A stretch of 35,335 bases of DNA, taken from assembly GCA_026991535.1 (NCBI GenBank), contig JALXBH010000299.1, forward strand, positions 1 to 35,335. The letters run 5' to 3'. Below, one piece after another: positions 1 through 8,216 of the stretch. This DNA comes from Calditrichia bacterium (GTDB lineage Bacteria; Calditrichota; Calditrichia; Calditrichales; J004). The notes under the pieces are model-generated. The model did no database searches, was not told the origin of the DNA, and saw nothing but the letters and a program-made list of their open reading frames with translations. How positions within the stretch are numbered: the first letter of the stretch is position 1; every line of letters starts with the position of its first letter. Both the position numbers and the translations under genes were made by a program.

Positions 1-14
1 GTGTGAGAAATGCA

Positions 15-49
15 AAGAGACCTAATCGTTGTCGAAATTAGGGAGTCTT
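15..49. other. Imperfect inverted repeat downstream of the nucleotidyltransferase gene
   Basis: CCTAAT (21-26) and ATTAGG (37-42) are perfect arms around a 10-base loop. AAGA (15-18) and TCTT (46-49) extend the stem across a small internal loop. It lies just past the stop of the minus-strand gene and could end its transcript, but there is no clear T run on either side. It may equally be a chance hairpin. Confidence 0.25.
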
Positions 50-71
50 CGAATGGAAAAATCATTAAGTG

Positions 72-521
72 TTAACTGTCATTAAGGCTTTCAATATCCG
101 CCAGGTCTCTATATCTGCCGCAGGCCTGTTTATTTTTGATTAAATCTTCCCTGGATATAACGGGAATCTGAACATCATCGGCATGAATGATATTTCTTCT
201 GTCATAACACTCTTCAAAAACAATCCCCGTTGCTTCATTAATAATGTCAATTTGTATCGGGGAGCTGCCCATTCGAAAAACATTTCCCTTGTCCGTAAAA
301 ACACTTTTGTCAACGGCGGGCGCTTTGAAGGCCTTTAAGGCATCCAATAAATTACCGATATTATCGTCATCCGTTGCAATGAGGAAGTCGATGTCCTTTG
401 TCGCCCTGGGATTGCCATAAATTCCCACCGCCCAACCGCCCACCAGGAGGTAGCGTACCTTATGATCGTTTAAAAACTTTATAAAATCTTTGAAGTCTTC
501 CGGTAGTTGCTTCAGGGCCAT
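72..521 (-). CDS. Nucleotidyltransferase-fold protein (DUF6036/AbiEii-like)
   Basis: This 149-residue protein has the hallmark of minimal nucleotidyltransferases: GGW at residues 28-30, a glycine/arginine spacer, then T-K-D-I-D with the paired metal-binding acids D43 and D45. A likely third acid, D92, sits in IQIDIINE. Such domains transfer a nucleotide to a protein, RNA or small molecule, and many act in toxin-antitoxin or phage-defence pairs. The ATG at 521 has a GAGAG ribosome site 8 bases upstream. The gene overlaps the end of the upstream small gene by 62 bases, so the two are almost certainly co-transcribed and probably translationally coupled. The substrate cannot be told from sequence. 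The fold call is firm; a toxin or antitoxin role is inference. Confidence 0.8.
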   Translation of the reverse strand: MALKQLPEDFKDFIKFLNDHKVRYLLVGGWAVGIYGNPRATKDIDFLIATDDDNIGNLLDALKAFKAPAVDKSVFTDKGNVFRMGSSPIQIDIINEATGIVFEECYDRRNIIHADDVQIPVISREDLIKNKQACGRYRDLADIESLNDS

Positions 522-657
522 AGAAACATTCTCTCAAATAGGTTATAGTTTGTAACTTTTCCCCTACATCTTTTGAGGACCAGTACTTTTTATCCTCTTT
601 TTCCAGTTGGCCGGCGGTGCCGATAACAATTTTTGTCCGGTCAATTTTCCGGTTCAT
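460..657 (-). CDS. Small conserved partner protein of the nucleotidyltransferase
   Basis: A 65-residue basic protein with no named domain. Its core has the pattern W-S-S-K-D-V-G-E-K-L (residues 26-35), then L-R-E-C-F-Y-G (41-47), then R-L-Q-R-F-Y-K-V-F-K-R near the C-terminus. From memory, short proteins with a similar LRxxYYG...RLQRVxKVxKR pattern commonly precede DUF6036-type nucleotidyltransferases in Bacteroidetes, Chlorobi and cyanobacteria, which supports a real gene. The ATG at 657 has GGGAG 6 bases upstream, and a promoter-like element lies just beyond. Its last 62 bases overlap the nucleotidyltransferase start in another frame. By position it could be the antitoxin or a substrate of the enzyme, but this is inference. 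Confidence 0.7.
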   Translation of the reverse strand: MNRKIDRTKIVIGTAGQLEKEDKKYWSSKDVGEKLQTITYLRECFYGPEATTGRLQRFYKVFKRS

Positions 658-678
658 TTTGAACTCCCTTTTAAAGCC

Positions 679-707
679 AAGATAAATGTAGCCAGTAAAA
701 GTTACAA
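679..707 (-). promoter_or_regulatory. Sigma-70-like promoter of the nucleotidyltransferase pair
   Basis: On the minus strand TTGTAA (-35, at 702-707) is followed after exactly 17 bases by TATCTT (-10, at 679-684). It sits about 20 bases upstream of the ATG at 657, so the leader would be very short. Both boxes are partial consensus matches; the call rests on spacing and position. Confidence 0.4.
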
Positions 708-1136
708 GCTATAAAACAATGGCTTACCGAAACTCGGGTGAAAATATGACAAGATATGACAAATGACAAATGAATAAAAAATACAAAATAAAAAATACAA
801 AAATGGCTGGAGCAAAAAAGACTTAGTGGCTTTGTGTCTTGGTGAGAGTAATAAAAGGACATGCAAGACAAGGGGCGGCAATAAGGTTGTTTCATATTAG
901 GAGCCTTTTTCTATTAAGGTTTTCCAAATCTTTGGTTTTTCGGGGAATTCAAAGGGGAAAGTCACTTCTTTACGCCTTTGTGGTTTTGTTTGAGAAAAGA
1001 ATGATATGTCCCGGCCATTTCCACAGTTCCGAAGTACTCGTTACCGATTCAACAGACGAGAACTTGTTTTACAGAAGTACATTGTTGGCTGTGGAAAGAG
1101 TAAATTCAAATCAGTCGTAACCCTTTTATTCTTACA
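708..1136. other. Non-coding A+T-rich stretch with relics of a dispersed CTTTGTGTCTT-type repeat
   Basis: I see no convincing gene here. Open frames at 671-895 (-) and 839-1120 (+) lack ribosome sites and have low-complexity or unprotein-like composition. At 826-843 the bases run GTGGCTTTGTGTCTTGGT, and at 970-991 ACGCCTTTGTGGTTTTG. Both resemble a repeat family common in intergenic DNA of many environmental bacteria, whose chance translations read HKDTK or LCAFVV. I take them as decayed copies. Composition is lower in G+C than the neighbouring genes. Confidence 0.4.
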
Positions 1137-1183
1137 TTGAATTGAAAAGCATAAATGCCTACATTTTGTCTTGTGTCAAAATG
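1137..1183 (+). promoter_or_regulatory. Promoter and inverted repeat upstream of the sigma-54 activator
   Basis: TTGAAT (1137-1142) and TACATT (1160-1165) are 17 bases apart, a plausible sigma-70 promoter about 50 bases upstream of the ATG at 1217. The -10 box runs into a perfect 7-base inverted repeat, CATTTTG (1162-1168) and CAAAATG (1177-1183), with an 8-base spacer. A protein bound there would cover the transcription start. The -10 context GCCTACATT recurs in front of spmA, which supports both promoter calls. Confidence 0.45.
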
Positions 1184-1216
1184 GCGCTTTAAACAAAAAC
1201 GGACTCTGACCATTAC

Positions 1217-2389
1217 ATGCAAAATATTTCTATCGAAGAACTACAAAAGCTAACCGGTTTTTACGGCTCCAACCCCCGGGTGGAAGAGCTGTTACAAACC
1301 ATCGCCATGGTGGCGCCCACCGATCTTTCGGTGTTGATCAATGGTGAAAGCGGTACGGGCAAGGAGGTGGTGGCCACGGCCATTCATCGTTTGAGCAAGC
1401 GGAAAAACCGCAGTCTGGTTTCCGTGAACTGCGGCGCCATACCCGAGGGGATACTGGAATCGGAGCTGTTCGGTCATGAAAAGGGCTCCTTTACGGGAGC
1501 GGTAGGGCAGAAAAAAGGTTATTTTGAAGCGGCAGATAAGGGGACCATTTTTCTTGATGAAATCGGAGAAATGCCGCTGAACACACAGGTAAAGCTGCTG
1601 CGGGTATTGGAAACATCCGAATTTATGCGCGTGGGCGGCACGGAAATACAAAAGGTGGATGTGCGTGTTATTGCCGCCACTAACCGCAATCTGGAACAGG
1701 CCGTACAGGATAATCAGTTCCGCCGCGATCTCTACTATCGTTTAAAGGCCATCACCCTGGTGATTCCGCCCCTGCGTGAACGCAAGGATGACCTGCCGGG
1801 TCTGATAGACCTTTTTGCCCGTCAATTTGCCGATAAAAACAATATCAATTTTAAGGGCTTTTCACCCGATGCCGTAAATTTAATGATGCAATATAACTGG
1901 CCGGGCAATGTGCGTGAAGTGCGCAACTTTGTGGAGACGGCCATTATCCTCAACCGGGGCGAGGTGGTGCGTTCCGATTATGTGCGTAACGCCCTGAATA
2001 TGAGCAATCCTTCTGCCGGCGCCGCGGACATGCTGCCCATGCCGGTGAATAAAACACCGGAACAGGTGGAGCGGGAACTGATATACCGCACCCTGGTGGC
2101 CATGAAGCTGGAAATTACTGAATTGAAACAGATGTTCGCTTCCTTTATGCAGGGAGCCTATTCAGGCAACCTGCCTGCCGCCACGCCCACGCCCGTAAGT
2201 TATGTACCGGCGGATAACGGCGATAAGGAAAACGGCAATGCGGTTAAGCCCACAACCCTGGCCGGAATGGAGCGGGAGATGATCAAGGAAACCCTGAACC
2301 GTTTCGGTGGTAGCAGAAGAAAAACCGCCCGCGCTCTGCAAATCAGCGAGCGCACCCTTTATCGTAAAATTAAAGAATATGGCCTGTAA
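1217..2389 (+). CDS. Sigma-54-dependent transcriptional activator, Fis family, without a sensory domain
   Basis: A 390-residue bacterial enhancer-binding protein. The AAA+ domain starts almost at the N-terminus: Walker A GESGTGKE at residues 43-50, the sigma-54 contact loop as GSFTGA at 90-95 (a common variant of GAFTGA), Walker B GTIFLDEI at 109-116, then the sensor and arginine-finger region around RRDLYYRL. A linker of about 75 residues (roughly 270-345) precedes a Fis-type helix-turn-helix at 350-390. It hydrolyses ATP to open sigma-54 promoters. With no receiver, GAF or PAS domain, activity is probably set by expression or a partner protein. The stop overlaps the lptE start by one base. 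From memory, activator next to LptE is a recurrent gene order in Bacteroidetes. The start has only a weak ribosome site. Confidence 0.93.
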   Translation: MQNISIEELQKLTGFYGSNPRVEELLQTIAMVAPTDLSVLINGESGTGKEVVATAIHRLSKRKNRSLVSVNCGAIPEGILESELFGHEKGSFTGAVGQKKGYFEAADKGTIFLDEIGEMPLNTQVKLLRVLETSEFMRVGGTEIQKVDVRVIAATNRNLEQAVQDNQFRRDLYYRLKAITLVIPPLRERKDDLPGLIDLFARQFADKNNINFKGFSPDAVNLMMQYNWPGNVREVRNFVETAIILNRGEVVRSDYVRNALNMSNPSAGAADMLPMPVNKTPEQVERELIYRTLVAMKLEITELKQMFASFMQGAYSGNLPAATPTPVSYVPADNGDKENGNAVKPTTLAGMEREMIKETLNRFGGSRRKTARALQISERTLYRKIKEYGL

Positions 2390-2880
2390 TGCGTAAACCC
2401 CTTTTTGCCCTGGCGCTTTTTTCATTGTTGCTTTCCGCCTGTGGCTACTACTCCTTTAAGGGCGCGTTGCCTTCCTATCTTAACTCCGTTGCCGTACCCT
2501 TGTTTGATGACCGCAGCGCCTGGCCGGATATTCGCGAAAAGGTAACCGACAGCGTCATAAACGGCTTTGTGGACGACAATACGCTGAAGGTGGTGGACGA
2601 AAGCAAGGCCGCGGTTTTGCTTACGGGCACCATTCTTTCCGTAAACCGGGTGGAACAGGCGGTGGAACAGGGAGAAAATGTTACCGAATACCGCCTGATC
2701 GTAAAGGTGAAGGTTAAATGCGAGGATGTGCGCGCCTCTAAAAAGATGTATGATAAAACCTTTGAGGCCTATACCCTGTTGCAGTCAAACGCCGGTCAGG
2801 ATGAAATAGATGCCGCCGTGGATGAAGCTCTTAAAATTATTACCGAGGATATCGTAAATACGACCCTGAGTGGTTGGTAA
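2389..2880 (+). CDS. lptE: LptE-family outer-membrane lipoprotein (LPS transport)
   Basis: A 163-residue lipoprotein with a signal peptide ending in the lipobox L-L-S-A-C at about residues 14-18, followed by G-Y-Y-S-F-K-G. The body is short alternating beta and alpha elements, with V-A-V-P-L-F-D-D-R and a final E-A-L-K-I-I-T-E-D-I-V-N helix, which fits the FCB LptE family (LptE plugs the LptD barrel that inserts lipopolysaccharide in the outer membrane). Length is normal. Its ATG overlaps the stop of the sigma-54 activator gene (TAATG), so translation is coupled. The next gene starts 14 bases after its stop. Assignment rests on overall pattern and lipobox; this family is weakly conserved. Confidence 0.8.
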   Translation: MRKPLFALALFSLLLSACGYYSFKGALPSYLNSVAVPLFDDRSAWPDIREKVTDSVINGFVDDNTLKVVDESKAAVLLTGTILSVNRVEQAVEQGENVTEYRLIVKVKVKCEDVRASKKMYDKTFEAYTLLQSNAGQDEIDAAVDEALKIITEDIVNTTLSGW

Positions 2881-2894
2881 GAGGAGATTGCTTT

Positions 2895-4085
2895 ATGTCC
2901 GATGTTATGGAAAAAGATTTTATACTGTTCGCTTCCAGGGCACACGCCCTGCTGGAACAGAACAAGGCTGACAACGCCCTGCATCTGTGCGAGGCAGGTG
3001 TGCGCCGCTTTCCGCGCTATGCCGACGGCCATATGGTGCTGGGTATGTGTTACAGGGCCTTGGACCGTGTGGATGAGGCGCGGGTGGAGTTTGAGCGGGC
3101 GCTGACCTTCGCTCCCAACAATCTGGCCGCCATGCGCGCCCTGGCCGACATCAATCGCCAAAACGGACTGCATCAAATTGCCCGGGACTGGCAGATGAAA
3201 AACCTGATGTACTTTCCTTATAACGAAGCTCTGCAACAGGAACTGGCCGGGGAACTGGCCGCGCTGCCTCAAAATCCGCCGACGGAAGCCATGCCGCAAG
3301 AGGAGGCCGCTGTGGATGAGCTTTTAAGCGAGGTGGATGATGAAGAGAGCGGAGAAGAAGCCTTTTTGATCGATGAGGTGGAGGAAGAAAGCGCCGCCGC
3401 CCCGGAGGAGGAAAGCGGGGACGAGGCCTCCCTGTTTGAGGAACCCGCCCCCGGGGAAAGCATCGTCGGCGATGAGCAAAGCTCCGATCGTTTTGATCCC
3501 CTGGCCGATGAACCCATGTTGGATAATTTTGAAAGCAGGGTAGAACGACCGGACTTAAGTAATTTCGACAAGACCGACGAGGACTTTGCCGTGCTGATGA
3601 CCGATATGTTCAGCCCGGAAAGTGCCGAAAGCGCTCCGGAAGAATCCGGAGATGAGGAGTGGCTGGAAGTTCAGGACATCATTATAGAGGAAGAAGCGAC
3701 AACGGAACCGACGTTGGTGGAAGAAGAAAGCAGCGTGACGGATGAAGCCCAGAAGCTGATCAGTGAATTGGAAAGCAGCGCCGGGGAAGATGACGCCCTG
3801 CTGATGGATGACGAGCCCCTGCCCCCGGAAACGGAAGCAGCGCCGGTCTATAAGCCCGAACCGCAGGATATGCCGCCGGAAGAGACGCGGGAGGAAGATG
3901 TTACCATCGAAAAACTGATGAATAACCCTAATTTGATCACCCCGACCTTTGGCGAAATATTGATCGCCCAAAAGAAATTTGTCGAGGCGCGCCATGTGTT
4001 TATGGAATTGAGCAAAAAGGAACCCGATAACCCCCGCTTTGTTAGAAAGATTTCTTTCCTGGATAAGTTTTTACAGGTACACTAA
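2895..4085 (+). CDS. TPR-repeat protein with a long acidic central region
   Basis: A 396-residue protein. I place the start at the ATG at 2895 because GAGGAG lies 8 bases upstream; a TTG at 2874 would overlap lptE and has no ribosome site. Residues 1-110 form about three tetratricopeptide-like helical hairpins (A-D-N-A-L-H-L-C-E-A-G, Y-A-D-G-H-M-V-L-G). A stretch of roughly 220 residues is then very rich in Glu, Asp, Ser and Pro and is likely disordered. A final TPR-like hairpin (A-Q-K-K-F-V-E-A-R-H-V-F) closes the protein. There is no signal peptide, so it should be cytoplasmic. TPR ends joined by an acidic linker suggest a scaffold. The partner is unknown; location between lptE and a secreted protease hints at envelope biogenesis. 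Confidence 0.85.
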   Translation: MSDVMEKDFILFASRAHALLEQNKADNALHLCEAGVRRFPRYADGHMVLGMCYRALDRVDEARVEFERALTFAPNNLAAMRALADINRQNGLHQIARDWQMKNLMYFPYNEALQQELAGELAALPQNPPTEAMPQEEAAVDELLSEVDDEESGEEAFLIDEVEEESAAAPEEESGDEASLFEEPAPGESIVGDEQSSDRFDPLADEPMLDNFESRVERPDLSNFDKTDEDFAVLMTDMFSPESAESAPEESGDEEWLEVQDIIIEEEATTEPTLVEEESSVTDEAQKLISELESSAGEDDALLMDDEPLPPETEAAPVYKPEPQDMPPEETREEDVTIEKLMNNPNLITPTFGEILIAQKKFVEARHVFMELSKKEPDNPRFVRKISFLDKFLQVH

Positions 4086-4105
4086 GCACACAGAAGAAAT
4101 CCTTA

Positions 4106-7100
4106 ATGACACGTATTCTCATATTCTGTCTCATCGCCTTTAACCTTTTGATGGGTCAGTCTTATTTTATTCGTCTTACCGATGCCGGGCAGGGCCATAG
4201 GGCGGAGTTGATCCGCGGCAACTTCAGCGCCCTGAACAGGCTGGCCAAAAGTACCCTCCCCCTTTCCGCCGCCCTTGATGAAATCCCCCTCAGGCATAAA
4301 CTTGAGAGGCCCTTTGAAAAGTGGCTGCTGGCCCAAAAGGCCGATGATGCCTTTTTAGAAGCGTTGCAACAATCAAAATGGGCGGATATTGTGGAGCCGG
4401 TGGGCGTTTTTAAAACCTCCGTGCTCAGCGATGATTCCCTTAGCGCCCAACAGTGGTATCTGGAAAAAATAAATATTGCCGGCGCCTGGGCCGTCTCCTC
4501 CGGCGTGGACGATGTGACGGTGGGTGTTATCGATACGGGCGTTGATTTTGAGCATCCGGATTTACAGGGCCGTTTTTGGATTAATGCCGCCGAGGACCTT
4601 AACGGCAACGGACGGCTGGACAGTGGCGACGAGAACGGAGTGGATGACGACGGCAACGGTTTTATCGACGATGTGATCGGTTATGATTTTACCGACGCCC
4701 CGCGCTTTCCCGACGGGGGCGATTATATCACGCCCGATAACCGTCCCGATGATGAGTTCTCCGGGGGGCATGGCACGCAGGTGGCCGGACTGATCGCCGC
4801 CGCCGCCAACAACGGTCGGGGTATCAGCGGCGTCGCGCCCGGCGTTCGCATTATGGCTTTGCGGGCAGGCACCGCCTCGGGCTACCTGGAAGAGGATGAT
4901 GTGGCCCAGGCCCTTTTTTATGCCCTGAATAACGGCGCGCGTATCGTCAATATGTCCTTTGGCGATGTGGCCCTCTCCCGTTTTCTGCGGGATGTTATCC
5001 GTTATGTGGCCGGGCAGGGGCTTATCCTGATCTCGTCGGCCGGCAACAGCGCCACGGATCGCATTCACTTTCCCTCCGGTCTGCCCGATGTGATCTCTGT
5101 CGGGGCCAGCGACCGAAATGACGGGTTGGCCGGTTTTTCCAACTACGGCTCTTCCGTCGATCTGCTTGCCCCGGGTGTGGAAATGATCAGCACCGCTCCC
5201 GGAGGCGGCTATAGCGCTCTGAACGGCACCTCCTTCAGCGCGCCGCTGGTTTCCGGCGTGGCGGCCCTGTTGCTCAGCGCCCGGCCGGAATACGGCCCGC
5301 AGACCCTGCGCAATGTTCTGATCTCCACTGCCGACGACATCATGCTATATGGCTGGGATGTATACAGCGGCTCCGGACGTCTGAACGCCGCAAAGGCGCT
5401 CTCAGTGCCCTATGGCGGTAAGATGAGTATTGACGAACCGCGTGTGAACAGCGCCGTATCCGGGGCGCGGGTGGTTGTCAGGGCCACGGTGCAACATCCC
5501 GATCTGGACTCCTTTTCCCTGGATTACGGGCTGGGCGCCTCGCCGCAAGAGTGGCTGAGCCTGGGCGGCCTCGGCGGCAGGCAGGCATGGCGGGATTCCA
5601 TAGCCACGCTGGAGCTTGCTTCACTGCCCGATACTCTGATTGAACTGCGCCTGAGAGCCCTGTTAAGAACGGGACAAACCCTGGAGATTCATTCCACCTT
5701 TGAAAAGGATCACTCACCGCCACGCATCAGCGACGTCGGGCAAACGCCCTTGCTGGACGGTACACAAAGCTCGCTGCTTATAACTTTCAGCACGGATGAT
5801 ATCAGCGTAGGGCGCCTGATGCTGATTAACGACGGGAACGGTGACACAACCATCATCAACGAAAATTATCAAAGCCGCCGACACCGCATAAAAATAGACG
5901 GCCGGGAGTTCGGCGGAGCCTATCGCTTTCGTGTGGGGGCGCAAAATCTGGCCGGACTGAGTGTCTGGCAATCCTGGGCGGAAGCCGGCCGCTTTGAACT
6001 GAAAAATATTTTTGACTGGCGCGGTTTTGAAGCCGTTAGCTGGAACCTGCCTTCGGGCTATATGCTGCCACACGTCACGGATCTGGATCATGACGGCAAG
6101 CCGGAAGTGATCATGAGCCGTTACGATGAGGAACAGAGTTTTGGTCCGCTGGCCATTTATGAGTTTGAGTCCGGCCATTTTGAGCTGCGCCTGGAAACCG
6201 CCTTTCGCGTTATCCCCCGGGATGCCGGCGATGTGGATGGCGACGGACTTTCGGATATGCTGCTGGGTTTTGGACAAAACAGCTATCTGTTCGAGGCCCT
6301 TTCGGCGGATTCCTTCCCCACGCGGCTGGTATGGCTGGATACCGCCGCCTTTTGGGGGGCGCAATATGCCGATACCGACGGCGACGGCATTTTGGAAATT
6401 ATAGGCCGCCAGGGTGACGAAGGCTACCGTATTTTGGAAAACAGCGGCGACAACAGTTTTAAGGAAAGCGCCTTTCTGAAAAATACCACCCGGGGCGCCA
6501 ACCGCCTTGGCGTGCCCCGTGTGCGCCTGTGGGATATGGACGGCGACGGCCGGCTGGAACTGGCCTACGGCGATTACGACGGCGATGTGCTGGTTTTTAA
6601 AAACACAGGCGATAATGCTTATATTTTATCGGATACCCTGCGCACCCGCTTTGTAAACGCCACGGAGATGATTAGCACCGTGGACAGCCTGTTGATATGC
6701 GCCACGCATACCACGGAGAATGTGAATTACGAGCATGAGTTCGACGCCCGCTACTGGAGCATGGAAACGTTTGCCTGGAGTGCGCAAGAGGGTCTGCGGG
6801 CCGTGGATACGGTCTCTTTTTTTGGCTTTAGCGATACCCGGGATTTTGACAGCATCATCCGGGGATCGCGTTTTACCGGTCGTCCGGGGGTTTTTGCCGC
6901 CCTGTTTCCCTATCTGTATGTGCTGGAGCGACGTGCCGGAGGCTGGACGCCGGTTTGGTTGAAGGAAAATGTTCGCAGCAACACCGTGCTGTTTGCCGAT
7001 ATCAGTGGTGATGGCCGCGATGAGTTTTATATCAATGACGGGCAGTCCGTATCGGGCTATATCCGGGCGAATGAGGACAGAACCCCCGTGCCTCTGTTTT

Positions 7101-8215
7101 TAAACCTGACCGTGCTGGACAGCCAAAGCGTTCGCCTGAACTGGCAGGGCGGCGCGGCGGACTATTATAAAGTTTACCGTAAAAGGGAGTCCGGCGACTG
7201 GAATGTTGTGGACAGCCTGAACAGCCGTGTCTATGTGGATTCTCCCCTGGGCAGGGACAGCCTGTATGTGTATGCCGTTACCGCCGTCAGTGGGGACTTT
7301 ACGCTCAGGGAAAGTTTTTTTAGCAACCGGGACTCCGTGCGCCTGCATGAACTTTTGCGTCTGAATACAATCCGTGCCGTGGATGCGCACACCATCCGTC
7401 TGGTTTTTGACAAGGAACTGGATACAAGCCGCCGGGGTGCTTTCCGCGCCTTTTTAAATGAAGACAGTGTGGCGGCCAGTTCGGTGCTGCCCGCCGGAAC
7501 ATCCGGCGTTTTGCTGGTCTCTTTTGACCGGGGCTTTGAGGAGGAGACGGAACAGCGCCTGATCCTGAAAAATATTTACAGCGCGGACGGCATGCCTCTC
7601 GACAGCCGGGATGCCGAACCTTCTTTTCGTTATATCCCTCCGCAAGGCCGTCCTGTAGTGCGCGGCAGCCTTTTAAAGGGCAATATGCTGGAAATCAGCT
7701 TCAGCCTGCCCATGGACCAGGCGCAGCTTGCCGACAGGGAAAATTATGAACTGTTTCCCTCTGGAAAGATTAAAAATATCGCTTTATTGGATAGCATCGG
7801 ATATTCGGTTCGCTTAACTTTAGATGATCAAACCTTGCTGGGCGCCACCGGCCGGCACAGCTATGTGCGCCTGGGGCCCCTGCAAAGCGTTTCCGGCGAG
7901 GTATTGGAGGAAGGTACGGTGGTCAGTCTTTTCCGGCCCGTTGACGATATGCGGGATGTGCGGGTCTATCCGCAACCCGACCGCGCGGAGGAGCCCAATC
8001 TTTATTTTGCGCCCCTGCCCGCCGGTAAGGCCACGCTGACGGTGGTAAGCATGAACGGCAGGCGTGTCCGTCGTTTGGAAACCACAACGGAACAGGGTGG
8101 TATACGCTGGGACAAGCGTGACCGTAACGGACAAAAAGTGTCGTCCGGTATTTATATTTATATCCTGGAAACGGCCTCCGGCCGGAAGACAGGCAAGCTT
8201 GTGATTGTGAGGTAA
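4106..8215 (+). CDS. Secreted subtilisin-family (S8) protease with FG-GAP-like repeats and a T9SS sorting domain
   Basis: A 1369-residue exported protein. A signal peptide covers about residues 1-18. The S8 domain (about 115-440) has the full catalytic triad, D143 in VIDTGVD, H222 in GGHGTQVAG and S376 in NGTSFSAP, plus oxyanion-hole N314. A D/N/G-rich calcium-type insert (165-190) lies between D143 and H222. Five DxDxDG-type motifs at about 655, 709, 755, 810 and 963 mark an FG-GAP/VCBS-like propeller. A fibronectin-III-like unit (about 995-1070) and Ig-like modules follow. The last 85 residues (V-R-V-Y-P-Q-P to G-K-L-V-I-V-R) match the T9SS type A/FlgD-Ig sorting domain, so the protein should cross the outer membrane by T9SS and be anchored or released. 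The N-terminal 100 residues may be a propeptide. Confidence 0.93.
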   Translation: MTRILIFCLIAFNLLMGQSYFIRLTDAGQGHRAELIRGNFSALNRLAKSTLPLSAALDEIPLRHKLERPFEKWLLAQKADDAFLEALQQSKWADIVEPVGVFKTSVLSDDSLSAQQWYLEKINIAGAWAVSSGVDDVTVGVIDTGVDFEHPDLQGRFWINAAEDLNGNGRLDSGDENGVDDDGNGFIDDVIGYDFTDAPRFPDGGDYITPDNRPDDEFSGGHGTQVAGLIAAAANNGRGISGVAPGVRIMALRAGTASGYLEEDDVAQALFYALNNGARIVNMSFGDVALSRFLRDVIRYVAGQGLILISSAGNSATDRIHFPSGLPDVISVGASDRNDGLAGFSNYGSSVDLLAPGVEMISTAPGGGYSALNGTSFSAPLVSGVAALLLSARPEYGPQTLRNVLISTADDIMLYGWDVYSGSGRLNAAKALSVPYGGKMSIDEPRVNSAVSGARVVVRATVQHPDLDSFSLDYGLGASPQEWLSLGGLGGRQAWRDSIATLELASLPDTLIELRLRALLRTGQTLEIHSTFEKDHSPPRISDVGQTPLLDGTQSSLLITFSTDDISVGRLMLINDGNGDTTIINENYQSRRHRIKIDGREFGGAYRFRVGAQNLAGLSVWQSWAEAGRFELKNIFDWRGFEAVSWNLPSGYMLPHVTDLDHDGKPEVIMSRYDEEQSFGPLAIYEFESGHFELRLETAFRVIPRDAGDVDGDGLSDMLLGFGQNSYLFEALSADSFPTRLVWLDTAAFWGAQYADTDGDGILEIIGRQGDEGYRILENSGDNSFKESAFLKNTTRGANRLGVPRVRLWDMDGDGRLELAYGDYDGDVLVFKNTGDNAYILSDTLRTRFVNATEMISTVDSLLICATHTTENVNYEHEFDARYWSMETFAWSAQEGLRAVDTVSFFGFSDTRDFDSIIRGSRFTGRPGVFAALFPYLYVLERRAGGWTPVWLKENVRSNTVLFADISGDGRDEFYINDGQSVSGYIRANEDRTPVPLFLNLTVLDSQSVRLNWQGGAADYYKVYRKRESGDWNVVDSLNSRVYVDSPLGRDSLYVYAVTAVSGDFTLRESFFSNRDSVRLHELLRLNTIRAVDAHTIRLVFDKELDTSRRGAFRAFLNEDSVAASSVLPAGTSGVLLVSFDRGFEEETEQRLILKNIYSADGMPLDSRDAEPSFRYIPPQGRPVVRGSLLKGNMLEISFSLPMDQAQLADRENYELFPSGKIKNIALLDSIGYSVRLTLDDQTLLGATGRHSYVRLGPLQSVSGEVLEEGTVVSLFRPVDDMRDVRVYPQPDRAEEPNLYFAPLPAGKATLTVVSMNGRRVRRLETTTEQGGIRWDKRDRNGQKVSSGIYIYILETASGRKTGKLVIVR

Positions 8216-8216
8216 T

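Noticed and set aside
671-895. Minus-strand open frame of 74 codons
   Set aside because: Very rich in Phe, Ser and His from A+T-rich DNA, no ribosome site, and overlaps the promoter of the nucleotidyltransferase pair.
839-1120. Plus-strand open frame of 93 codons before the sigma-54 activator
   Set aside because: No ribosome site, odd composition, and it includes the repeat relics; its translation resembles no protein family.
1484-1504. GSFTGA in place of GAFTGA in the sigma-54 activator
   Set aside because: Ser at this position is a common functional variant, so it is not evidence of lost sigma-54 contact.
5714-6364. Minus-strand open frame of 216 codons within the S8 protease
   Set aside because: Shadow of the FG-GAP region; no start signal and no domain.
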